Positions 22,773 to 31,417 of a stretch of DNA of 50,458 nt are shown one piece after another. Both the position numbers and the translations under genes were made by a program. Below the pieces are notes generated by a model, which was given only the letters and a program-made list of their open reading frames with translations, was not told the origin of the DNA and did no database searches. The stretch's first letter is position 1, and each line of letters starts with the position of its first letter. Origin of the DNA: DASRPD01 sp035646535 (lineage in GTDB: Bacteria > Actinomycetota > Acidimicrobiia > IMCC26256 > JANYLB01); contig DASRPD010000036.1 in NCBI GenBank assembly GCA_035646535.1, positions 1-50,458 of the forward strand, read 5' to 3'.

Positions 22773-24587
22773 ATGCACGTTGATCTCATCGAGCTGGCGC
22801 GGCACCGAGGCCGCCTGGTGGAGGATCCAGGCGTCGACCAGGTGACGGCCGAGGTGGTCCGTGGGGCCATGGAGACCATCTGTTTCGAGATGGCCACCTA
22901 CGTGAGCCGCACCGCCACGACCCCGATCCTCAACCAGAGCAACGAGCGCAACGCCACCATCCTGGACGCCAAGGGTCGGCTCGCGGCCCTGTCGGTGGGG
23001 ATCCCGCAGTTCATGCTCACGAGCACCCTTCCCGTGCGGTTCGCCCTGGACTTCCTCGGCGCCGAGGAGTTCCGCGAGGGCGACGTCTTCGTCGCCAACG
23101 ACCCCTACCACGGCGGAGGCCACCTCCCCGACTACAACGTGTTCGCGCCCGTGTTCGCGACCGGCCCCGACGAAAAGGCCACGATGGTGCTCATCGCGAG
23201 CATCCAATGCCACCACGGCGATACCGGCGGTGGCGTGCCCGGCGGCTACAACGTGACCGCGAACGACATCTGGGGCGAAGGGGTGCGGTGGCCCGCAGTC
23301 AAGGTCATCGACCGCGGTGAGGAGCGGCGCGACGTCCTCTACGCGTTCGCGACCAACAACCGGATCCCGAGCTACATCGGTGATCTCCGCGCCCAGATCG
23401 GAGCAGCCCAGCTCGCGACCGAGCGGCTGGGCCAGGTCATCGACCGCTACGGAACGACCACCGTCGAGGAGTCGGTCGACTACATGATCGACTACGCGGC
23501 CGGGCGCTTCCGCGAGGAGGTCGCGGCTTGGCCCGACGGGGTCTACGAAGCCGACGCGTACGTCGATCACGACCCCCTCGGCCATCCCGACGTCCACCTG
23601 CACGTGAAGATCACCGTCGACGGCGAACGGCTCGTCATCGACTTCAACGGCACCGACGCTCGGCCCGAGCTGCAGGCATGGAGCACATTCGGCAACACCC
23701 GCGGCTACACGATCGGTCAGATCGCGTCGATGATGGACCCGGAGATCCCGAAGAACGAGGGGTTCTTCGATCAGATCGAGCTGGTCGTGCCCGCGGGGTG
23801 CGTGCTGAACCCGCCGGTCGACAAGCCGGTGAGCGCGGGTACGCACCACCCTGGTGCCGACGTCGGCGAAGTCATCGCGGTCGCGATGCAGAACGTGCTG
23901 CCCGACAAGGCCGTCCCGCAGAGCTACAAGACCGGCATCCCCACCATCATCGTCGGCACCGATCCGAGGACCGGGGCCATGTTCACGGACCACTCGGCCG
24001 AGGTCTACGCCGGTTGGTGCAACGCCGCCAAGGGCATGGACGCGTGGGGCGCGCAGAACGCCAGCTTCGGGAACCTGTGGAAGGCGACCGCCGAGATCAA
24101 CGAGAGCCTCTACCCACACATCCAGTGGTGCCGGGACTACCGCACCGACTCCGGCGGCCCGGGCCAGTGGCGCGGACTCTGCGGCAGCCACTACCAGAAA
24201 GAGGTCCTCGCCGACGCGAAGGTCTACACCTACGTCGTCGGCATGAAGTACCCGATGCCGGGTATCTGTGGCGGTGGGCCCGGCGCGCCCAACCGGATGG
24301 TCATCCGCTACGGGTCGGATGACCCCTACGTTGTCCAGCACACCGCCGACTGGGTCCCGATCTCGGCCGGCGAGCGCGTCCTGTACGACTACGGCGGCGG
24401 CGGCGGTTGGGGTGATGCGCTCGAGCGCGATCCCCAAGCAGTGCTCGACGATGTGTTGGACGAGTACGTGAGCGTCGAGGGCGCGGCGCGAGACTACGGC
24501 GTCGTCTTGACGGGATCGCTCGAAGCACTGACCCTCGTGGTGGATGTCGAGGCGACGGACCGTCTCCGCGCCGAGCGGCGCTCATGA
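22773..24587 (+). CDS. Hydantoinase B/oxoprolinase family protein (carboxylase or hydrolase alpha-type subunit)
   Basis: 604 residues of the HyuB family: VTAEVVRGAMETICFEMATYVSRTA near the N-terminus, FVANDPYHGGGHLPDYNV, then CHHGDTGGGVPGG and the C-terminal GGGPGAPNRM and YDYGGGGGWGD. Family members are subunits of ATP-dependent hydantoinases, 5-oxoprolinases and acetone or acetophenone carboxylases, always with an HyuA partner, which is the next gene here. The reaction cannot be told; in this acyl-CoA context a carboxylase or a ring-opening amidohydrolase is possible. ATG 22773 is chosen for its GGGGAG sequence. It is controlled by the operator at 22640. Confidence 0.9.
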   Translation: MHVDLIELARHRGRLVEDPGVDQVTAEVVRGAMETICFEMATYVSRTATTPILNQSNERNATILDAKGRLAALSVGIPQFMLTSTLPVRFALDFLGAEEFREGDVFVANDPYHGGGHLPDYNVFAPVFATGPDEKATMVLIASIQCHHGDTGGGVPGGYNVTANDIWGEGVRWPAVKVIDRGEERRDVLYAFATNNRIPSYIGDLRAQIGAAQLATERLGQVIDRYGTTTVEESVDYMIDYAAGRFREEVAAWPDGVYEADAYVDHDPLGHPDVHLHVKITVDGERLVIDFNGTDARPELQAWSTFGNTRGYTIGQIASMMDPEIPKNEGFFDQIELVVPAGCVLNPPVDKPVSAGTHHPGADVGEVIAVAMQNVLPDKAVPQSYKTGIPTIIVGTDPRTGAMFTDHSAEVYAGWCNAAKGMDAWGAQNASFGNLWKATAEINESLYPHIQWCRDYRTDSGGPGQWRGLCGSHYQKEVLADAKVYTYVVGMKYPMPGICGGGPGAPNRMVIRYGSDDPYVVQHTADWVPISAGERVLYDYGGGGGWGDALERDPQAVLDDVLDEYVSVEGAARDYGVVLTGSLEALTLVVDVEATDRLRAERRS

Positions 24588-24660
24588 GCGCCGGCGTCTC
24601 ACCGCCGCGCCGACACCAGCGTCGACACCTCTCAGTCGCATCGTCGTGGCGAGTCGGGTG

Positions 24661-26730
24661 ATGGCTGCGGGCTATCGCGTCGGCGTCGACGTCGGCGGCA
24701 CCTTCACGGACGTGCTCTGCGTCACACCTTCGGGTGACGTCGTGCTCGACAAGATCCCCACGACCCCCGACGACCAGTCGACCGGTGTCATGGGCGGTCT
24801 TGCGCTCCTCGCGGACCGATTCGACCTCACGCTCGGCGAGCTGTGCGCGCAGCTCGACATTCTCGTGCACGGCACGACCACCGCCGACAACACGATGATC
24901 GAGATGAGCGGAGCGCCGACCGGCCTGCTCGTCACCGAGGGCCACCGCGACGAGATCGAGATGCGTCGCGTGCACAAGGAACAGATCTGGGATCCGTCGT
25001 ATCCGGCGCCGTCACCCATCGCCCGGCGCCGGGCGCGCATTCCGATCCCCGAGCGCGTCGACTTCGAGGGCAACGTCCTGACCGAGCTCGACGAGAACGC
25101 CGTGCGCCGAGGGGTGCAGCGGCTGCGCAAGCTCGGGGTGCGATCGATCGCGGTGACGTTCCTGTTCTCGTTCGTGAATCCCGACCACGAACGAAGAGCC
25201 GCGGAGATCATCGGTGAGGAGTTCCCCGACGTCGATCACGTCTCCCTCTCGCACGAGGTGATGGCACGCGGGCCCGAGTTCGAGCGCACGTCGACCACGC
25301 TGGTCAACGCCTACGTGGCACCGCGCATCACCTCCTACATCACGAGCCTGCAAGACAAGCTGCGCGGAGCGGGCTACGGCGGGCCACTTCTCATCATGCA
25401 GTCGACCGGCGGTGTCATGCCGCCCGACTACGTCTCTCGGCGGGCCGTGTCGCTCCTCGGGTCGGGGCCGACCGGTGGCGTCATGGGTGCCACGCTCGCT
25501 GCCTCGCGCGCCGGCGTCTCGGACTTCGTGGCCATCGACATGGGTGGCACGAGCTTCGACGTGTGCCTCGTGCGCAACGAACGCCCCGAGATCAAGACCG
25601 ACTGGAATTGGCGCTACCGCTACTACATCGGCCTGCCCATGGTCGACGTCCAGAGCGTCGGCGCGGGTGGCGGCTCGATCGCACGGGTCCGCCAAGGCGC
25701 GCTGCTCGTCGGCCCGGAGTCCGCCGGCTCGACGCCGGGCCCGGTCTGTTACGGCCGAGGTGGGACCCGACCCACGGTGACCGACGCGGACGCGGTGCTC
25801 GGCTACATCCCGACGGACGGTTTCGCGGGCGGGCGAATGACACTCGATGTCGACGGTGCCCGGGCAGCGATCGACCGCGAGATCGCGCAACCCCTCGGCT
25901 TCGACGTCGTCGAGGCGGCGTGGGGCATCGAGCGGATCGTCAACGCCAACATGGCGAACGAGACCCGCCGGGTGCTGGCGACGCACGGCGCAGACTCGCG
26001 CGAGCTCGCGGTCATCGCCTACGGCGGCAACGGCGCGGTCCACGCGTGGTCGATCGCCGCGGAGCTCGGTGCACACCGCGTGCTCGTCCCACGCGCCGCA
26101 CCGGCGTTCTCTGCCCTCGGCGTGCTCGTGGCCGACTACGTGATCGATGTCCTGCGGTCGTACGTCGTTCCGCTGTCGCAGGTAGACGTCGCCCGGTTGC
26201 GTACGGTCACCGCCGAGCTGCGCGAGGAAGCCGCCAAGGAGCTCGAACCCACCGGTCTGGCACCGGCCACCGTCGACATCAACGCGTTTGTGCAGATGTG
26301 CTATCCGGGCCAGAACTTCGACATGAGCGTGCCCGCCCCGACCGACGACGCGTTCACCGAGCCGACACTGCTGGATCTCGCGGGGCGCTTCCACGATCAG
26401 CACGAGCGCGAACGCGGCTTCTGCTTCCGCGACCAACAACCGCTGGTACGGGGGATGCGCGTGGTGGCCCGCGGCAACACCCCGAAACCGGACCGGTTCG
26501 CGCCCGATGGACCCGAGACCGACCCGGCCGACGCCCGGACCCGTTCGCGGCCCGTCTACTTCGGCGTCGAATTCATCGACACACCGGTGTTCGACGGGCC
26601 CCGCCTCTCGCCGGGCGTCGAGCTCACCGGCCCCGCGCTCATCGAGGAACCATTCACGGTTGTCGTCGTGCCGCCGGGCGCCACCGCGAGCCTCGACGAT
26701 CACGGCAACTACGACCTGACGTTGGGCTGA
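24661..26730 (+). CDS. Hydantoinase A/oxoprolinase family protein (ATP-binding subunit)
   Basis: 689 residues of the HyuA family. The N-terminal YRVGVDVGGTFTDVLCV is the ASKHA-type phosphate-binding loop, a second one is AIDMGGTSFDVCLV, and AYGGNGAVHAW completes the nucleotide fold; a VHGTTTADNTMIE segment is also typical. It phosphorylates a carbonyl or amide substrate for the HyuB partner encoded just upstream. The start is ATG 24661 (GTG 24658 is equally possible); the 73-bp gap to HyuB contains no other gene. The genes that follow encode a GMC dehydrogenase, so these four genes probably form one transcription unit. Confidence 0.9.
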   Translation: MAAGYRVGVDVGGTFTDVLCVTPSGDVVLDKIPTTPDDQSTGVMGGLALLADRFDLTLGELCAQLDILVHGTTTADNTMIEMSGAPTGLLVTEGHRDEIEMRRVHKEQIWDPSYPAPSPIARRRARIPIPERVDFEGNVLTELDENAVRRGVQRLRKLGVRSIAVTFLFSFVNPDHERRAAEIIGEEFPDVDHVSLSHEVMARGPEFERTSTTLVNAYVAPRITSYITSLQDKLRGAGYGGPLLIMQSTGGVMPPDYVSRRAVSLLGSGPTGGVMGATLAASRAGVSDFVAIDMGGTSFDVCLVRNERPEIKTDWNWRYRYYIGLPMVDVQSVGAGGGSIARVRQGALLVGPESAGSTPGPVCYGRGGTRPTVTDADAVLGYIPTDGFAGGRMTLDVDGARAAIDREIAQPLGFDVVEAAWGIERIVNANMANETRRVLATHGADSRELAVIAYGGNGAVHAWSIAAELGAHRVLVPRAAPAFSALGVLVADYVIDVLRSYVVPLSQVDVARLRTVTAELREEAAKELEPTGLAPATVDINAFVQMCYPGQNFDMSVPAPTDDAFTEPTLLDLAGRFHDQHERERGFCFRDQQPLVRGMRVVARGNTPKPDRFAPDGPETDPADARTRSRPVYFGVEFIDTPVFDGPRLSPGVELTGPALIEEPFTVVVVPPGATASLDDHGNYDLTLG

Positions 26731-26737
26731 CACGCGA

Positions 26738-27313
26738 GTGCACGACCAGGCGTCGTTCCTCACTACCACCGAGCTTGCCGTCCTCGAAGCGGTCGTCGAT
26801 CGGCTCGTGCCGCCCCACGGCGAGCATCCGGGCGCCGCGAGCCTCGGTGCCGCCGACTACATCGACGGGCTCCTCGCCGCGTTCGAGGTGGATCCCCCAC
26901 GGATCTGGGCGGGCGGGCCGTACTCGGGCCGCCACGGCGGCGAGCCGTCGTTCGGCGAGCTCATGGCCCTGGGCCCGCTCGAGGACCTCGCGTGGCGGAC
27001 CCGCATCGAGGGCTCACGCGGCATCCCCGAGCGGGAGCGCCTCGGCCGGGTCAACGGCTGGCAGCAGGACTACCGCGACGGCCTCGGCGGGCTGGGCACC
27101 GACTTCGTCGCGTGTGACGCGAAAGAGCAGGACCGTCGTCTCGACGTGCAACCCGCCTTCAGGGACCTCGTCTACGAGCACGCCTGCGAGGGAGCGTACG
27201 GCGCGCCGGAGTACGGCGGGAACCTGAACCTCGCGGGCTGGCGTGCGATCCAGTATCCGGGCGACGTCCAACCCCGGGGCTACACCGACGCCGAGGTCAC
27301 AGGACGTGAGTGA
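26738..27313 (+). CDS. Gluconate 2-dehydrogenase subunit 3-like small subunit
   Basis: A 191-residue protein with FLTTTELAVLEAVVDRLVP at the N-terminus and LVYEHACEGAYGAPEYGGNLNLAGWRAIQYPGDVQPRGY near the end, both typical of the small subunit of FAD-dependent sugar and alcohol dehydrogenases (gluconate 2-dehydrogenase subunit 3). These chaperone or stabilise the GMC subunit, which is the next gene. Many relatives carry a Tat signal; this one has none, so the complex is probably cytoplasmic. GTG 26738 is the start, 7 bp after the HyuA stop. Its 3' end overlaps the GMC start by 8 bp (GTGAGTGA), indicating coupled translation. Confidence 0.87.
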   Translation: MHDQASFLTTTELAVLEAVVDRLVPPHGEHPGAASLGAADYIDGLLAAFEVDPPRIWAGGPYSGRHGGEPSFGELMALGPLEDLAWRTRIEGSRGIPERERLGRVNGWQQDYRDGLGGLGTDFVACDAKEQDRRLDVQPAFRDLVYEHACEGAYGAPEYGGNLNLAGWRAIQYPGDVQPRGYTDAEVTGRE

Positions 27314-29027
27314 CCGGCGCGCCCCGACGGATTGCGACGCGGTCATCGTCGGCAGTGGACCCGCCGGCGCGACCACCGCCGATGTGCTCACCGCCGCGGG
27401 CTGGTCGGTCATCATCCTCGAGAAGGGCCGCAACCACCTGCTCGAGCTCCACGAGCCGTTCGGCCCCCTGGGTCACGTCTCGAACGACGAGATCAAGTTC
27501 CAGCGGCGACATTTCCTCGGCCCCGACCCGTGGCTCGAGCCCCGAACGTTCCGTCGCGGCCAAGACGACGGCGAACGTCTCCTCACCGGCGAGGTGAACA
27601 ACCTTCCCTCCACCGTGGGTGGAGGTGGGTTTCACGCGGACGGCAAGCTCCCACGCTTTCGTGAGGACGACTTCCGACCACTGAGCATCGGCGGACCCGT
27701 CGATGGTGCCGCCCTGGCCGATTGGCCCGTCGACTACGACGAGATGGAGCCGTACTACGCAGCCGCCGAGCGGGTACTCGGCGTTGCCGGAGAAGCCGGC
27801 GCGAATCCGTTCGCCTCGTGGCGGGCGGATCCGTTCCCGATGCCGCCGGGACCCGACATGTTCTGCGCGACGCTCACCACCGCCGCCGCGGAGCCACTGG
27901 GCTTCCACCCGTATCGCGCTCCCACCGGCGTCAACAGCGTCGAGTACGACGGACGACCCGCGTGCAACAACTGTGGTTACTGCGCGTTCTTCGGTTGCCC
28001 CATCGAGGCCAAGGGCGACCCGGTCGCGCCGCTGCGCTCGGCGCTGCGTACCGGCCGGTGTGAGATCCGGCCCGAGGCGTTTGTGAGCGAGGTGCTGCTG
28101 GATCGCACGGCCCGGCGGGCACGCGGCGTGCGCTACCTGGACCGTGACCGAGTCACCCGGGAGGTGAGCGCACGCCACGTCGTGCTCGCGGGCGGCGCGT
28201 TCGAGACACCGCGACTGTTGCTGCGGAACGGTCTCGGCAATCCCGACGTCGTCGGCCGATTCCTGCAGTTCCACTTCCAGACACTCGTGCTGGGGATCTT
28301 CCCGTTCCGGTTGCACGCGCACCGCGGGCGGGCCGTCACCCACCTCATGGACGACCCCATCGTTGCCGACGCCGCGGCCCGGGCCGCGGCCGCCACCGCC
28401 GATCTCCCGTTCCTACGCGGCGGCATCGTCGAGCACGGAGGCGCGGGCCACCCGATCATGGAGGCACTGCACCTGCCGTCGGGAGCCGCGCACACCCAGC
28501 TCATGGTCGACTCACCGACTCGCGATCGGATGGCAGTGCTGACGATGCAGGGCGAGGACCTTCCCCAGGCCGTCAACCGGATCGATCTCGACCCGGGCGT
28601 GCGCGACGTCTTCGGATTCCCCGCAGGACGCGTCACCTACTCACCGCATCGCCACGAGATCGCGACGGCCGAGCATTGGGGGCCCCGCCTCGAAGCGATC
28701 CTTCGCGGCGCCGGCGCGGACCACACCTTCTGGGTCACCTCGCCGCCGATTCCCGGCTCGCGAGCCGACCGGCCCGGGTTCGTCGCACCGACGTCTCGCC
28801 ACATCATGGGTACCGCACGCATGGGCGACGATCCCGCGAGAAGCGTCTTCGACCGCTGGCAACGACTCCACGGCGTGGACAACATCATGTGCGCCGACTC
28901 GTCGGTGTTCCCGACGAGCAGCGGTTACGGACCGACGCTCACCATCGCGGCACTGGCCATTCGAGCGGCCCGCGCCCTGGCGGACCAGCCGCCGCTGCGC
29001 TCGGAGCGCCCCGCCTCAGCTCCCTGA
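27306..29027 (+). CDS. GMC family FAD-dependent dehydrogenase, catalytic subunit
   Basis: 573 residues. The dinucleotide motif DAVIVGSGPAGATTAD is at 11-26; TSRHIMGTARMGDDPARSVFD and DNIMCADSSVFPTSSGYGPTLTIAALAIRAA are the GMC C-terminal signatures with the catalytic region. Cys220, Cys223, Cys226 and Cys231 (CNNCGYCAFFGC) resemble the iron-sulfur cysteine cluster of bacterial FAD-dependent glucose dehydrogenases; that it binds a cluster is inference. The substrate is an alcohol, perhaps a sterol or sugar side chain. No cytochrome c subunit follows, so the electron acceptor is unknown. GTG 27306 is chosen for its overlap with the small-subunit gene. Its end overlaps the minus-strand gene at 29016 by 12 bp. 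Confidence 0.9.
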   Translation: MSDRRAPTDCDAVIVGSGPAGATTADVLTAAGWSVIILEKGRNHLLELHEPFGPLGHVSNDEIKFQRRHFLGPDPWLEPRTFRRGQDDGERLLTGEVNNLPSTVGGGGFHADGKLPRFREDDFRPLSIGGPVDGAALADWPVDYDEMEPYYAAAERVLGVAGEAGANPFASWRADPFPMPPGPDMFCATLTTAAAEPLGFHPYRAPTGVNSVEYDGRPACNNCGYCAFFGCPIEAKGDPVAPLRSALRTGRCEIRPEAFVSEVLLDRTARRARGVRYLDRDRVTREVSARHVVLAGGAFETPRLLLRNGLGNPDVVGRFLQFHFQTLVLGIFPFRLHAHRGRAVTHLMDDPIVADAAARAAAATADLPFLRGGIVEHGGAGHPIMEALHLPSGAAHTQLMVDSPTRDRMAVLTMQGEDLPQAVNRIDLDPGVRDVFGFPAGRVTYSPHRHEIATAEHWGPRLEAILRGAGADHTFWVTSPPIPGSRADRPGFVAPTSRHIMGTARMGDDPARSVFDRWQRLHGVDNIMCADSSVFPTSSGYGPTLTIAALAIRAARALADQPPLRSERPASAP

Positions 29028-29417
29028 CCGCGGCGCCTCGCTATCACCGGAGGCCGGACCCGACGCTGCCGATCCACCTCCGCCGGACGAACCCGCACCG
29101 GAGCCGAAGGTCGACTTCACCTTCTCGCCCACAGTGTCGCCCGCTTCGGCAAACGTCACGTTCAGCGCGTCGCCCATCGCGTTGAGCGCGTTCTTGGCAT
29201 CGGCTCGGACGGCCGGGTCCTTCACTGCACCGGCCACCGAGGCCGCCGCCTTGTCGATGGCCTGACCCAGAGCATTGAACGCTTCGGTGATCGCGGCGGT
29301 GTCAGGCTTGCCCGCGGCGGCTTCGCTCGCCGCCTTCGCTCCGTGACCCTTCAAGTTGTCTCCGAGCGAACCGAAGTGCTCACCGACCTTCGACCAAGCC
29401 CGGCGGCTCTCACCCAT
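29016..29417 (-). CDS. Small helical, alanine-rich protein of unknown function
   Basis: 133 residues: an amphipathic helical region (SRRAWSKVGEHFGSLGDNLKGHG, AITEAFNALGQAIDKAAASVAGAVKDPAVRADAKNA) followed by a flexible Gly/Ser-rich tail (about 105-133). It has no signal peptide and no family that I can name with confidence; repeated short amphipathic helices suggest a membrane-surface, stress or structural protein. AGGAGG lies 5 nt before ATG 29417, a textbook ribosome site, so it is surely expressed. It is convergent with the GMC gene and overlaps its last 12 bp. It lies 196 bp downstream of the desaturase on the same strand. Confidence 0.75.
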   Translation of the reverse strand: MGESRRAWSKVGEHFGSLGDNLKGHGAKAASEAAAGKPDTAAITEAFNALGQAIDKAAASVAGAVKDPAVRADAKNALNAMGDALNVTFAEAGDTVGEKVKSTFGSGAGSSGGGGSAASGPASGDSEAPRSGS

Positions 29418-29613
29418 CACGGCCTCCTGTCCATCGCGTGTTCGACGCGTGTTGTTCGGCGGTCAGCCACCAGCATCCCACGCCACACCTGGAGCCGGGC
29501 ACCGTCACCACGGTCGGTCTCGAAACGCTCTGGCAATCCTGGCCGACCAGACGACCGGGCGCGACCAAGGACGAGGGGCAAGCCGCCGCGACGGAAGGAT
29601 CGGACGGGCGGAG

Positions 29614-30504
29614 TCAGGCGGCTTCGAGATCGGCTTCGAGATCGGCTTCGTCTTCGACTTCCACCTCGGGGTGCAGCACCCGCGCGGGCGGCGTTCGCAG
29701 GTCACGAACGATCCCCACCCAGCTCAGTGCCTTGAGGACGTAGTAGGTGGTGTCGATCTCCCACCAGAAGAAGCCCTGGCGCGCGGAGGCCGCGTAGTGG
29801 TGGTGGTTGTTGTGCCAACCCTCACCACCGGTGATGAGCGACACGAGCAACGAGTTCCGACTCGTGTCACTCGTCTCGTACCGGCGTCGCCCGAACACGT
29901 GCACGACCGAGTTCACCATGAAGGTCGAATGCCACAGCAGTACCGTCGACCAGAAGAACCCCACCACCAGGCCGCTCCAGCCGGCGATGAGGAAGCAGGC
30001 CACTGCCACCGACCAGGCCGGGACCCAGTCGTGGCGGTTCAGCCAGCGCAGCTCGGGATACCGGGCGAAGTCCTTGATGCCGTCGAGCTTGGTCGGGCCG
30101 TAGCGATCGCACAGGATCCACCCGACGTGGCTCCACCAGAACCCCTTGCGAGGTGAATGGACATCGCGCTCGGTGTCGGAGAACCGGTGGTGGTCGCGAT
30201 GATGCGCCGCCCACCACAGGACCCCTTTTTGGGCCGACGTCTGCGAGCCGAACGCCAGCACGAACTGCGCGAATCGGCCGAGCTTGAAGCTGCGGTGCGC
30301 GAAGTACCGGTGGTATCCGGCCGTGATGAGAAACATCCGCCCGAAGAACAGCACCGCGCAGAGCACGGCTGCCGTGGGGGAGATACCGGTGAAGATCACC
30401 GCGAAGCACAACAAATGGATCGCGAAGAACGGGAGAGACGTCAGCCAATTCACCCGTTCGTCCGGTTCGCGTACCAACGTGGTGGCCATGCCACCCAGCG
30501 ACAT
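29614..30504 (-). CDS. Fatty acid (acyl-CoA delta-9 type) desaturase
   Basis: About 296 residues of the membrane di-iron desaturase family. The three histidine boxes are present: HRYFAH, HHRDHH and the late HNNHHH, plus the NSVVH segment. Two pairs of hydrophobic helices (FFAIHLLCFAVIFTG onward; WSVAVACFLIAGWSGLVVGFFW) flank them. It inserts a double bond into saturated acyl chains. The C-terminus carries a short acidic repeat (EADLEADLEAA) from a 12-bp tandem repeat. ATG 30504 has GGGAGAG upstream; ATG 30522 is the alternative and lies 5 nt after a -10 box. Control is probably through the palindrome at 30531-30548, whose regulator is not encoded nearby. Confidence 0.93.
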   Translation of the reverse strand: MSLGGMATTLVREPDERVNWLTSLPFFAIHLLCFAVIFTGISPTAAVLCAVLFFGRMFLITAGYHRYFAHRSFKLGRFAQFVLAFGSQTSAQKGVLWWAAHHRDHHRFSDTERDVHSPRKGFWWSHVGWILCDRYGPTKLDGIKDFARYPELRWLNRHDWVPAWSVAVACFLIAGWSGLVVGFFWSTVLLWHSTFMVNSVVHVFGRRRYETSDTSRNSLLVSLITGGEGWHNNHHHYAASARQGFFWWEIDTTYYVLKALSWVGIVRDLRTPPARVLHPEVEVEDEADLEADLEAA

Positions 30505-30527
30505 GTGCTCTCTCCCGGCCATGCGGC

Positions 30528-30548
30528 ACTCTACCTACTGGTAGGTAG
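30528..30548 (-). promoter_or_regulatory. Desaturase promoter with 18-bp palindromic operator
   Basis: CTACCTAC-TG-GTAGGTAG (30531-30548) is a perfect inverted repeat with a 2-bp centre. It overlaps a minus-strand -10 box (TAGAGT, 30528-30533). It differs wholly from the CTGAC operator. TetR-family regulators of desaturases use sites of this style in other bacteria. Confidence 0.8.
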
Positions 30549-30638
30549 GCAATTCGCATCACCCCCCGCGGGGATCCGGCGCAGATATGGGGGGTGCGGT
30601 GGGAGAGGGCCGGCGGATGGACGAGCGAGAATGGGCCG

Positions 30639-31358
30639 GTGAGCTACGAGGCGGTGGTCTTCGACTTCTACGGCACGCTGGCCCGGGCGACGCGCTGGGT
30701 CTCGATCCCCGAGGTGCTCGCCGACCACGGCGCGAACGTCCCCGACGACGCGGTTCGCCGATACTTCGAGGGCCACGACGGCGTCGAACACTCCGAGCAC
30801 TCGGCCAGCCGCGAGGACTACGTCGCGTGGCAGCGCACACGCATTCTGGCGATGCTCGCAGAGACCGACGTGCACCCCGGTGAGTACGACCGGATCATCG
30901 AGGGCCTTCGCCACGGCACCGCGACCCGCATCCTGGAGCGCTACGCCGAGGTCGTCGCCGTGCTCGACGACCTCCGGGCACGCGGCTGCGCGCTGGCGAT
31001 CTGCTCCAATTGGGACTGGGACCTCACCGAAGCGGTCGACGAATCGGGGTTGACCGGGCGATTCGATGTCATCGTGTCATCGGCGTGGGTCGGCGCGCGC
31101 AAGCCCCATCCCCGAATCTTCGCCGAGACGCTCTCCCAGCTCGCCACGGACCCCTCCACCACCTTGTTCGTGGGCGACACCTGGGGCCCCGACGTGGTCG
31201 GCCCGAGCGCCGCCGGCATGCAGCCCGTCTATCTGGAACGACACGGCCACTGGCCCGATCCCGGTGTTCCCGCGGACCCGACCGAGCGAGCAGCCCGTGC
31301 CATGCGAATCACGGACCTCCGGGGCGTTCCCCCACTCCTCGAAGTGGCGGTACGGTGA
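30639..31358 (+). CDS. HAD-superfamily hydrolase with DxYGT motif
   Basis: 239 residues. Motif I is VVFDFYGTLA: the nucleophilic Asp is present but the second Asp of phosphatases is Tyr, the DxYGT form seen in 2-haloacid dehalogenases and some phosphatase relatives. Motif II is CSNWDWD, the Lys is in ARKPHPRIF and motif III is VGDTWGPDVVG. The protein may thus be a dehalogenase or a phosphatase on a small organic substrate. GTG 30639 is chosen because the protein core begins there and upstream codons are low-quality. It is divergent from the desaturase and 59 bp upstream of the aldehyde dehydrogenase, with which it may be co-transcribed. Confidence 0.85.
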   Translation: MSYEAVVFDFYGTLARATRWVSIPEVLADHGANVPDDAVRRYFEGHDGVEHSEHSASREDYVAWQRTRILAMLAETDVHPGEYDRIIEGLRHGTATRILERYAEVVAVLDDLRARGCALAICSNWDWDLTEAVDESGLTGRFDVIVSSAWVGARKPHPRIFAETLSQLATDPSTTLFVGDTWGPDVVGPSAAGMQPVYLERHGHWPDPGVPADPTERAARAMRITDLRGVPPLLEVAVR

Positions 31359-31417
31359 GAAGAACCGGCTGAGCGACAAGCGATCGACGCCACGAGGAGA
31401 CCACGGAGGAACGCACC

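Noticed and set aside
26727..26742. CTGACACGCG followed by AGTGCA at the start of the GMC small subunit
   Set aside because: Only the left half-site matches; the right half is GTGCA instead of GTCAG and the TGA is the HyuA stop codon.
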